5,232 nucleotides of DNA from JAVKFF01 sp040226215 (lineage in GTDB: Bacteria; Pseudomonadota; Alphaproteobacteria; DSM-16000; Inquilinaceae): assembly GCA_040226215.1 (NCBI GenBank), contig JAVKFF010000235.1, forward strand, positions 1 to 5,232, read 5' to 3'. A program made the position numbers and the translations under genes. Shown here in pieces: positions 1-5,095 of this stretch. Under the pieces are notes generated by a model. It was not told where the DNA came from, did no database searches, and saw nothing but the letters and a program-made list of their open reading frames with translations. How positions within the stretch are numbered: position 1 is the stretch's first letter; each line of letters starts with the position of its first letter.

Positions 1-588
1 GGCATCGCGCTGTCCGTCGCCGCCGCCTTTCCCGCCGACCTCGACCGGCCGGCCGACACGATCGCCATGCTGCGCGCGCTCGACTGGCTGTCCGGCCGGG
101 AGGTGGCGGTGATCAATTTCAGCCTTTCCGGCCCGCGCAACGACATCGTGGGCGAGGCGCTGACAGGGCTCGACGAGGCCGGCGTCACGCTGGTCGCGGC
201 GGTGGGCAATGGCGAAACCGGAACGGCGGTGCGCTTTCCGGCGACGCACCCGGCGGTGCTCGGCGTGACGGCGGTCGGGCCCGACGGTGCGGTGCTGGCC
301 GTCGCGGCGCAGGGGCCGGCGGTCGACCTCGCGGCGCCCGGCATCGCCGTGCCCACCCTGGGTGCCGGCGGGCAGCCGATCCGCGCCACCGGCACGTCCT
401 TCGCCGCGCCCTTCGCCACGGCGGCGGCGGCGCTGCTCGCCCTGGAAGGACGGGCGCCCGCGGAGATCCGCCAGCGCCTGGCAGCCGCCAGCCGGGACGC
501 CGGCGCGCCCGGACGCGACGACGTCTATGGCCACGGCACCCTGGTGGCGCCTGGTTGCGCGGACGCGGCATTCAGCCGCCGCCCCTGA
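1..588 (+). CDS. Subtilisin-like (S8 family) serine protease, C-terminal part, 5' end outside window
   Basis: The frame is open from base 1 and ends at TGA 586-588, giving 195 visible residues. An ATG at 67 lies inside the domain and is not the real start. The visible part holds the second half of an S8 peptidase fold: a strand and turn VINFSLSGP (visible residues about 37-45), AAVGNGE with the oxyanion-hole Asn at about residue 70 (codon 208-210), and GTSFAAP with the nucleophile Ser at about residue 133 (codon 397-399), followed by an Ala-rich helix. The catalytic Asp and His must lie upstream of the window, so intactness cannot be judged. The protein ends about 62 residues after the Ser, without a visible autotransporter, repeat or anchoring domain. 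Family membership is clear; substrate and location are unknown. Such proteases usually act outside the cytoplasm, but the signal peptide region is not visible. The next gene follows on the same strand after 121 bases. Confidence 0.9.
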   Translation, partial: GIALSVAAAFPADLDRPADTIAMLRALDWLSGREVAVINFSLSGPRNDIVGEALTGLDEAGVTLVAAVGNGETGTAVRFPATHPAVLGVTAVGPDGAVLAVAAQGPAVDLAAPGIAVPTLGAGGQPIRATGTSFAAPFATAAAALLALEGRAPAEIRQRLAAASRDAGAPGRDDVYGHGTLVAPGCADAAFSRRP

Positions 589-694
589 CCCCCCGCAAGG
601 CGATTTTCTCGCCCGGCGGCGGAATAGACCGCCGGCCGGTCTCGTCCCCCGACGTCCGGCGCCCGGATCCACCGGGTACCGATACGACAAGTTC

Positions 695-703
695 AAAGGA
701 GGA
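695..703 (+). promoter_or_regulatory. Strong Shine-Dalgarno site fixing the start at 710
   Basis: AAAGGAGGA at 695-703 is close to a full anti-16S match and sits 6 bases before ATG 710. The reading frame is open much further upstream (from about 287), but that part overlaps the protease gene in another frame and reads as Arg/Pro-rich shadow sequence. The ribosome site together with the signal peptide right after ATG 710 decides the start. No clear -35/-10 pair was seen in 589-709. A 7-bp stem there (613-619 with 629-635) has no T-run. Confidence 0.85.
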
Positions 704-709
704 CGTGCC

Positions 710-1321
710 ATGCATTTCCGACACACGCTGATCCTGACCGCCATGCTCGCCATGGGCCTGCCCGCCACCGCCATGGGCCAGCTCTCGCTCGGTGGCAGCG
801 GCGGCGCGAGCGCTGACGCCTCCGCCGATGTGGCGGCCGGGGTCGGTATCGAAAGCGATGCCGGTGTTGGTGCCGGTGTTGGTGCCGGTGTCGATGCGGG
901 CGGCGTGCTGGACGGCACGCTCGATGCCGCGGGCGACGTCGCGGCGGATGCCGGTGCGGCGGTCGACGCCGACGCCGGCACCGCGGCCGACGCCGCCACG
1001 GCAGCCGGCGCCGATGCCGCAGCCGACGTCGAGGCGGCGGTCGGGGCCGCCGGGGAGGCCGCGCTCGATGCCACGAGCCTGGCCGCGACCGTCGGCGCCG
1101 AGGTGCGCTCGCAGGCCGACCTGCTGATCGGCGAGGTCGCCTCGGTCGGTGGCGTTGGCGCCGCGGCCACCATTGTCGTCGACGTCGACGCCTCGGCCCA
1201 GGCCGAGCTTGGCCAGCGCCTCGTGGTGCCCGCCGCCGCCATCGTGGAGGCCTCGACCAACCTGGTGATCGTCAGCGGCATCGATGCCTCGGCCGGGGGG
1301 GAGGCCACTTCGACCCGCTAG
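710..1321 (+). CDS. Exported Ala/Asp/Gly-rich protein with possible PRC-barrel-like C-terminus
   Basis: This encodes 203 residues. Residues 1-23 look like a Sec signal peptide: basic start (MHFRH), hydrophobic core LILTAMLAMGL, then PATAMGQ, with cleavage likely after Ala21 or Gly23. Residues about 24-125 are low complexity, built from Ala, Asp, Gly and Val in short periods such as DAGVGAGV and AADAATAAGADAAAD. Ala makes up 58 of 203 residues. There is no Cys, Lys, Trp or Tyr, and Asp/Glu far outnumber Arg, so the mature protein is strongly acidic. Residues about 128-188 look ordered: a 'VGAEVRSQADLLIGEVASV' stretch, then alternating beta-like segments TIVVDVD, LVVPAAAIV and NLVIVSG. This pattern resembles the PRC-barrel layout (ligand-free 'iGeV...vvP...i...lvi'), but that is a weak, eye-made match. 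I do not recognise a named family and assign no function. It could be a periplasmic or surface structural or ion-binding protein. A strong ribosome site and its own terminator suggest it is a real, well-expressed gene. Confidence 0.8.
   Translation: MHFRHTLILTAMLAMGLPATAMGQLSLGGSGGASADASADVAAGVGIESDAGVGAGVGAGVDAGGVLDGTLDAAGDVAADAGAAVDADAGTAADAATAAGADAAADVEAAVGAAGEAALDATSLAATVGAEVRSQADLLIGEVASVGGVGAAATIVVDVDASAQAELGQRLVVPAAAIVEASTNLVIVSGIDASAGGEATSTR
857..892 (+). repeat. Three tandem copies of a 12-bp unit inside the Ala/Gly-rich gene
   Basis: Units at 857-868, 869-880 and 881-892 share the consensus GRTGCCGGTGTT: the first begins GAT, the third ends GTC. They encode DAGV-GAGV-GAGV in frame. 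The near identity at DNA level, including third bases (GTT is otherwise rare in this gene), points to recent tandem duplication or slippage. Copy number changes would alter the protein by four residues at a time without shifting the frame. Confidence 0.85.
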
Positions 1322-1371
1322 GGCCGGAGCCATGAGGCATCCCGCCGGCGACGTGGCTGCCGGCGGCACTC

Positions 1372-1409
1372 GAGCCGGACGCGTTCTATCGCCGCGTCCG
1401 GCTCTTTTT
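1372..1409 (+). terminator. Intrinsic terminator of the 710-1321 gene
   Basis: A perfect 12-bp stem, GAGCCGGACGCG (1372-1383) with CGCGTCCGGCTC (1393-1404), has a 9-base loop and is followed at once by TTTTT (1405-1409). It lies 50 bases after the TAG. A second GC-rich hairpin, 8 bp (1342-1349 with 1359-1366), lies between stop and terminator and has no T-run. The terminator also insulates this unit from the reverse-strand tRNA. The T-run exists only on the plus strand, so it would not act as a classic terminator for the tRNA transcript. Confidence 0.9.
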
Positions 1410-1429
1410 CTGTCTCGGGTCGGGAGCGC

Positions 1430-1505
1430 TGGTGCCGGATGCAGGGATCGAACCCGCGACCTACCGCTTACAAGGCGGTTGCTCTACCAGCTGAGCTAAT
1501 CCGGC
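1430..1505 (-). tRNA. tRNA-Thr, anticodon UGU
   Basis: On the reverse strand a full 76-base cloverleaf is visible. The 7-bp acceptor stem is GCCGGAT (1505-1499) with ATCCGGC (1440-1434), and the D-arm is GCTC/GAGC. The anticodon stem ACCGC/GCGGT holds loop CTTGTAA, with TGT at plus positions 1470-1472. The T-arm is GCGGG-TTCGATC-CCTGC. Discriminator A and an encoded CCA (1430-1432) complete the 3' end. UGU reads ACA and probably other ACN codons. It lies 34 bases beyond the stop of the glycosyltransferase on the same strand. Translated antisense readings of this tRNA produce spurious ORFs in all frames. Confidence 0.97.
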
Positions 1506-1536
1506 AATCGGCTCGGGCAATCGCAGCGCGGGCGCC

Positions 1537-1566
1537 TTCCTACACGCTTGCGGCACTTTCTGCCAA
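1537..1566 (-). promoter_or_regulatory. Possible promoter for tRNA-Thr
   Basis: On the reverse strand TTGGCA (1566-1561, five of six matches to TTGACA) is followed after 18 bases by TAGGAA (1542-1537), or after 17 by GTAGGA. Both are poor -10 matches. The -10 would overlap the stop codon of the glycosyltransferase and give a leader of about 25-30 bases before the tRNA. Read-through from the glycosyltransferase gene is the alternative. Confidence 0.3.
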
Positions 1567-2688
1567 TGGCTTTGCCGCCATGCCCGCCGCCCCGACAGCC
1601 CGGCCCGCGAGGTCGCGGCCGAGACTCTCCCGGCAGATATAGTCGGCGACGGCCCGCCGGCCATGATGCGCCAGGACATGCGCCTGGGCCGCCCGGGCCA
1701 TGGCGCGCAGCCTGTCCTTGTCGGCCAGCGCCGCCCGGATACAGGCGGCCAGCCCGCCGGGCTCCGGCGAATAGAAGAAGCAGTGCTCGCCATCCGCGAG
1801 CGGCGCGTAGCGGTGGATGGTGGGGTAGTTCATCACCGGCACCGTGCCGGTCAGCGGCGCCTCGTAGTGGCGGAAGCACTCCCAGCCGAAACCCGCCGGC
1901 GACCAGGCGAGCCAGGCAGCCGAGAGGCGCCGGTAGAAGGCCGCCTGGTCGAGCGGCGACTCGGGAATGTCGACGCTGATGCCCTCGGCCGCCAGCGCGC
2001 GCAGCTCGGCGATCGCCTCCTCACGCAGGGTCGAGGTGCCGAAGGTCTGACCGGCGAAAAAGACATCCGCCGTCTTCTCCGGCTCGGCGATCGGCCGGGC
2101 GGGGCCGTAGGGCGGCAGGCCGATGGGACGCAGCTTGTCGACGATGCGCCGGAACCGGTGCATGGCGCGGAAGCGCTTGGTCGGCAGCCGGCGGTGGCCG
2201 GTGCGGTAGAAGACCAGCCACTTGTCCTGCGGCAGTTCGCGCTTGAAGACCAGGCTGACCGCGCCGGCCATGCCGATGACGTGGCGCTGCAGGCCGAACG
2301 AATCGGCCTGGTCCACCAGGACCACCGGCGCTCCCCTGGCATGGCGAAAGAACCAGGGCGCGGCGGCGGCGAACATGCGGTGCAGCGCGGTGAGCGGGAA
2401 GCTGGCGGCGATCTTGCCCCAGGCGCGCGGATGCCAGACCGGGTAGAGATTGGGGTGAACGACCACGAGGTCGTAGTCGCCGCGGGCGACGGCACGCAGC
2501 AGGCGCAAGAGGCGGAGCGGTCCGATGCCGCGCGTTCTCGGCAGGCCTTTCGGCAGGGTCAGCCCGGACCAGTAGAAATCGGTCTGCCGGGGGGCGGCGA
2601 CGTGGAACAGGGCGTTCGAGCCGATCTCGAGGATCCGCAAGGGGCGCCCCGGCGGGCGGTTGGGGGTTGCTTTTTCAACCGGGTTCAT
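1540..2688 (-). CDS. Putative glycosyltransferase (GT-B-like, group 1 type C-terminus)
   Basis: This encodes 382 residues from ATG 2688 to TAG 1542-1540. An in-frame ATG 12 codons upstream (2724) exists, but GGAAAGG at 2703-2697 is 8 bases before ATG 2688, so I prefer 2688. Residues about 17-80 form a first Rossmann-like half (LRILEIGSNALFHVAAP, then DYDLVVVHPN at 71-80). A second strand, APVVLVDQADS, lies at 120-130, and DVFFAGQT at about 208-214 opens the C-terminal half. The block around 262-345, with PAGFGWECFRHYEAPLTG and PVMNYP, is typical of the donor-binding half of 'glycosyltransferase group 1/CgeB-like' proteins: the GWE..R.YEA signature, then 'G.vPv...p' and a loop before a helical end. 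No signal peptide or membrane span is seen, so it is probably cytosolic. Donor and acceptor are unknown. It is divergent from a UDP-xylose synthase, which makes a role in a surface glycan likely. Class is fairly secure, specificity not. Confidence 0.75.
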   Translation of the reverse strand: MNPVEKATPNRPPGRPLRILEIGSNALFHVAAPRQTDFYWSGLTLPKGLPRTRGIGPLRLLRLLRAVARGDYDLVVVHPNLYPVWHPRAWGKIAASFPLTALHRMFAAAAPWFFRHARGAPVVLVDQADSFGLQRHVIGMAGAVSLVFKRELPQDKWLVFYRTGHRRLPTKRFRAMHRFRRIVDKLRPIGLPPYGPARPIAEPEKTADVFFAGQTFGTSTLREEAIAELRALAAEGISVDIPESPLDQAAFYRRLSAAWLAWSPAGFGWECFRHYEAPLTGTVPVMNYPTIHRYAPLADGEHCFFYSPEPGGLAACIRAALADKDRLRAMARAAQAHVLAHHGRRAVADYICRESLGRDLAGRAVGAAGMAAKPLAESAASV

Positions 2689-2793
2689 ATGCAACGCCTT
2701 TCCAGCGCCGGGACACCGACCCATCGGACGGTCTGGTTAGCCGAGGCGCCGGTGGGCCACAAGGCATATGGCTGAGAGGGGCGCGGCTGAAGC
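2689..2793. promoter_or_regulatory. Divergent intergenic region between glycosyltransferase and UXS
   Basis: These 105 bases must hold both start regions. I see no convincing -35/-10 pair on either strand. CATATG occurs at each end (2686-2691, containing the reverse start codon, and 2765-2770). The reverse strand carries GGAAAGG at 2703-2697 as ribosome site. On the plus strand only GAGAGGG at 2774-2780 precedes the UXS start, at a long spacing of 13 bases. A nine-codon frame, ATG 2768 to TGA 2797, overlaps the UXS start as ATGA. Confidence 0.5.
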
Positions 2794-3744
2794 ATGAGCG
2801 GCAAGAGAAAGCAGGTTCTGGTCACCGGCGGCGCCGGCTTTATCGGCTCGCATTTGTGCGAGCGCCTGCTCAAGGACGGCAATCACGTGGTCTGCGTCGA
2901 CAATTTCTTCACCGGCAGCCGCGACAACATCAGCCATCTGCTGGACGATCCCTGTTTCGAGGTGCTGCGCCACGACGTGACCCAGCCGCTGTTCGTCGAG
3001 GTCGACCAGATCTACAACCTGGCCTGCCCGGCCTCGCCGATCCACTACCAGCACGACCCGGTGCAGACCACCAAGACCTCGGTGATCGGCGCCATCAACA
3101 TGCTGGGCCTGGCCAAGCGGCTGAAGATCCCGATCCTGCAGGCCTCCACCTCCGAGGTCTATGGCGACCCGGAAGTGCATCCGCAGCCGGAGTCCTATTG
3201 GGGCAACGTCAATCCGATCGGCCTGCGCGCCTGCTACGACGAGGGCAAGCGCTGCGCGGAGACGCTGTTCTTCGACTACTACCGCCAGCACGGCCTGGCG
3301 ATCCGCGTGGTCAGGATCTTCAACACCTACGGTCCGCGCATGTCGTTCCACGACGGCCGGGTGATCTCCAACTTCGTGGTCCAGGCGCTGCGGGGCGAGC
3401 CCATCACCATCTACGGCGACGGCCGGCAGACCCGCTCCTTCTGCTATGTCAGCGATCTGGTCGAGGGGCTGGTGGCGATGATGGAGAACCCGGCGGGCGA
3501 GGTCGGACCGGTCAATCTCGGCACCGCCGACGAACGCACGATCCGCGAGATGGCCGAGCTCATCATCGCCCGCACCGGCTCCAGCTCGACGCTGGTCGAG
3601 CGGCCGCTGCCCAAGGACGACCCGACCCAGCGCCAGCCCGACTTGGCACTGGCGCGCCGGGTGCTGGGCTGGCAGGCGGCGACCTCGCTGGTCGACGGCA
3701 TCGACGCCACCATCGCGGACTTCCGGGAACGGCTGGGCGCCTAG
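2794..3744 (+). CDS. uxs: UDP-glucuronate decarboxylase / UDP-xylose synthase (extended SDR family)
   Basis: This encodes 316 residues, a normal length for bacterial UXS. The enzyme oxidises UDP-glucuronate at C4 with NAD+, loses CO2 and reduces the product to UDP-xylose in the cytosol. Visible marks are the dinucleotide motif GGAGFIGS (12-19), Asp36 at the end of the second strand (NAD preference), and the UXS hallmark NLACPASPIHYQ (75-86). Next come STSEVYGDP (118-126) with Thr119/Glu121, and YDEGKR (148-153) giving the catalytic Tyr148 and Lys152. Further hallmarks are RIFNTYGPRM (174-183), DGRVISNF (187-194), YGDGRQTRSFCYVSDL (207-222) and the C-terminal DDPTQRQPDLALARRVLGW. All catalytic positions are present. 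No bifunctional ArnA-type formyltransferase domain is attached, which argues against the aminoarabinose enzyme. UDP-glucose dehydrogenase, which supplies the substrate, is not in the window. The ribosome site is weak. Confidence 0.93.
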   Translation: MSGKRKQVLVTGGAGFIGSHLCERLLKDGNHVVCVDNFFTGSRDNISHLLDDPCFEVLRHDVTQPLFVEVDQIYNLACPASPIHYQHDPVQTTKTSVIGAINMLGLAKRLKIPILQASTSEVYGDPEVHPQPESYWGNVNPIGLRACYDEGKRCAETLFFDYYRQHGLAIRVVRIFNTYGPRMSFHDGRVISNFVVQALRGEPITIYGDGRQTRSFCYVSDLVEGLVAMMENPAGEVGPVNLGTADERTIREMAELIIARTGSSSTLVERPLPKDDPTQRQPDLALARRVLGWQAATSLVDGIDATIADFRERLGA

Positions 3745-3770
3745 GCGGCCTGGATCAGCTGGGCGCCCAG
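3733..3770. terminator. Hairpin between convergent uxs and rlmB, possible bidirectional terminator
   Basis: CTGGGCGCCTAG (3733-3744) pairs with CTGGGCGCCCAG (3759-3770) over 12 positions, with one G-T wobble and a 14-base loop. The left arm contains the last codons and the stop of uxs; the right arm is itself a perfect 12-base palindrome. No T-run follows on either strand, so this is not a textbook intrinsic terminator. It may slow polymerase or protect 3' ends of both transcripts. Confidence 0.45.
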
Positions 3771-3780
3771 GCGCCCGGGA

Positions 3781-4584
3781 TCAGGGGCGGGCGATCGCCG
3801 CGGCGTAGAGCACGATCGCCGCGGCGTTCGAGACGTTCAGGCTGGCGATCGGCGGCTGGGTGGGCAGGGCGACCAGGCGATGGCAGCGCTCGCGCACCAG
3901 GCGGCGCAGGCCGGGGCCCTCGGCACCCAGCACGAAGGCGACGCGCGGGCTGGCCGCGGCGTCGCCGAGAGCGACCTCGGCCTCCTCCGCCAGGCCGACG
4001 GTGTGGAAGCCCGCCTCGGCCAGATCGTCGAGGGCGCGGGCGATGTTGACGACCCGGATGATGGGCACGTGTTCCACCGCGCCCGAGGCGGTCTTGGCCA
4101 GCGTGCCGGTCACCGGCGGCGCGTGGCGGTCCTGGACGATCAGCCCGGCGGCGCCGAAGGCGGCCATGGAGCGCAGGATGGCGCCGACATTGTGCGGGTC
4201 GGTGACCTGGTCGAGCACCACGAGGACGGCCTCGCCGCCCAAACCGTCGAGCAGCGTGTCGAGATCGGGCTCCGGCAGCGGGGCGGCGTCGAGCACCAGG
4301 CCCTGATGAACCGCGCCGGGGCCGACCAGGGCGTCGAGGGCCTGGCGGTCGCCGATCAGCGGGCGAGGCCGGGCCAGGTCGGCGGGCAGGGGGACCGCCG
4401 ACAGCGTCTCCCAGGCCTGCCTGGTGGCCCACAGCCGGCGGCAGGTACGGCGCGGATTGGCCCAGGCCGCCGCGACGGCGTGGGTGCCGAAGAGCAATGC
4501 CGGATCGCCGGCCTGGCGGTCGGGACGGTCCGGGCGCGGCGCGCGGCCTCTGGGCGGTGGCGGGCGGGATTTGCGGGCGGGCAT
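3781..4584 (-). CDS. rlmB: 23S rRNA (guanosine-2'-O-)-methyltransferase RlmB (TrmH/SpoU family)
   Basis: This encodes 267 residues. The enzyme uses S-adenosylmethionine to 2'-O-methylate a guanosine in 23S rRNA domain V (G2251 in E. coli). Residues 1-26 are a basic, Pro/Arg-rich lead, then LLFGTHAVAAAW (30-41) starts the small substrate-binding domain. The SPOUT domain holds motif 1 DPHNVGAILRS (129-139, with Asn132 and Arg138), motif 2 FVLGAEGPGL (217-226, with Glu222) and motif 3 SLNVSNAAAIVLY (248-260, with Asn250 and Ser252). These form the trefoil-knot SAM site. The frame stays open upstream to about 5037, but that part is antisense to two tRNA genes, so ATG 4584 is chosen; its ribosome site is weak. 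Alphaproteobacterial proteins of this family often carry such an N-terminal extension. It is divergent from the tRNA-Tyr/tuf unit. Confidence 0.93.
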   Translation of the reverse strand: MPARKSRPPPPRGRAPRPDRPDRQAGDPALLFGTHAVAAAWANPRRTCRRLWATRQAWETLSAVPLPADLARPRPLIGDRQALDALVGPGAVHQGLVLDAAPLPEPDLDTLLDGLGGEAVLVVLDQVTDPHNVGAILRSMAAFGAAGLIVQDRHAPPVTGTLAKTASGAVEHVPIIRVVNIARALDDLAEAGFHTVGLAEEAEVALGDAAASPRVAFVLGAEGPGLRRLVRERCHRLVALPTQPPIASLNVSNAAAIVLYAAAIARP

Positions 4585-4678
4585 GGCGGGCCGTTGGCGG
4601 GTTGCGGTCGGGCGCGACGGGCGGGACGGCTCAGCTTCGCTCCACGCCGGCGCATGTCGTCGGCATCGATTACGAGTG

Positions 4679-4706
4679 TTGACACATGGATGCAAATGCC
4701 GATAGT
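4679..4706 (+). promoter_or_regulatory. Sigma-70-type promoter for tRNA-Tyr, tRNA-Gly and probably tuf
   Basis: A perfect TTGACA (4679-4684) is followed after 16 bases by GATAGT (4701-4706, four of six matches to TATAAT). The expected start near 4712-4714 gives a leader of about 31 bases before tRNA-Tyr. The local sequence is richer in A/T than its surroundings. The remainder of the 160-base gap 4585-4744, toward rlmB, shows no clear reverse promoter. Confidence 0.7.
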
Positions 4707-4744
4707 CCGACGCCGCCGCGGGACCGAGGAGAACGGCCCCATGC

Positions 4745-4829
4745 GGAGGGGTGGCCGAGTGGTTAAAGGCAGCAGACTGTAAATCTGCCCGCGTAGCGTA
4801 CGCTGGTTCGAATCCCGCCCCCTCCACCA
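4745..4829 (+). tRNA. tRNA-Tyr, anticodon GUA
   Basis: A class II tRNA of 85 bases with encoded CCA (4827-4829). The acceptor stem is GGAGGGG (4745-4751) with CCCCTCC (4819-4825), and the D-stem is GCC/GGC. The anticodon stem GCAGA/TCTGC holds loop CTGTAAA with GTA at 4779-4781. The long variable arm has stem CGC/GCG (4790-4792, 4796-4798), as expected for bacterial tRNA-Tyr. The T-arm is GCTGG-TTCGAAT-CCCGC; its middle pair is T4804 opposite C4816, a mismatch. The other four pairs are sound, so the gene is probably functional. Confidence 0.96.
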
Positions 4830-4895
4830 CCATTTTCCCGGGTCCCCGTCGGCTCCCGAACGATCCTGACCGATGATCGTCGAGGGCGGACCTGG

Positions 4896-4969
4896 GCGGG
4901 TGTAGCTCAATGGTAGAGCAACAGCCTTCCAAGCTGATGACGGGGGTTCGATTCCCCTCACCCGCTCCA
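4896..4969 (+). tRNA. tRNA-Gly, anticodon UCC
   Basis: A 74-base cloverleaf with encoded CCA (4967-4969). The acceptor stem is GCGGGTG (4896-4902) with CACCCGC (4959-4965), and the D-arm is GCTC/GAGC. The anticodon loop is CTTCCAA with TCC at 4928-4930, and the T-loop is TTCGATT. The outermost anticodon-stem pair is A-A (4921 with 4937). The discriminator is T, as in other bacterial tRNA-Gly(UCC). It lies 66 bases after tRNA-Tyr. That spacer has a small stem (4860-4865 with 4875-4880) and no T-run, so one precursor transcript running on toward tuf is likely. Confidence 0.97.
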
Positions 4970-5095
4970 TCCCCGATCGACGCGGCAGGACGGCGAGGGA
5001 GACCCGCGCCGAGGCGGCGAGCAATGCGTTGGGCCAAGGCGATTCAAACCGCCGCCGCCCGTGAAGCCAGATGAGACGGCACGAGGAACAGACCG

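Noticed and set aside
287..709. Long 5' extension of the Ala-rich gene's frame
   Set aside because: It overlaps the protease in another frame and is Arg/Pro-rich shadow sequence. The strong ribosome site and signal peptide place the start at 710.
572..1369. 265-residue reverse-strand frame opposite the Ala-rich gene
   Set aside because: Gly/Arg-rich antisense shadow of a GCC/GAC-rich gene, with no ribosome site or recognisable motif.
1284..1499. 71-residue plus-strand frame ending GCRDRTRDLPLTRRLLYQLS
   Set aside because: Its end is the antisense reading of tRNA-Thr and the rest covers the terminator; it is a standard false ORF.
1430..1505. tRNA-Thr as an integration site for a mobile element
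   Set aside because: No integrase gene and no repeated copy of the tRNA 3' end were seen in the window.
1663..2775. 370-residue plus-strand frame opposite the glycosyltransferase
   Set aside because: It resembles typical high-GC antisense readings. The reverse-strand frame has glycosyltransferase features and a ribosome site.
2667..4049. 460-residue plus-strand frame across uxs and rlmB
   Set aside because: Out-of-frame shadow; uxs itself has every family motif in the frame starting at 2794.
4585..5037. Upstream extension of the rlmB frame, up to 151 extra residues
   Set aside because: It runs antisense through tRNA-Gly and tRNA-Tyr. The peptides GEGNRTPVISLEG and AGFEPAYATRADLQSAAFNH are well-known spurious translations of reverse-strand tRNA genes.
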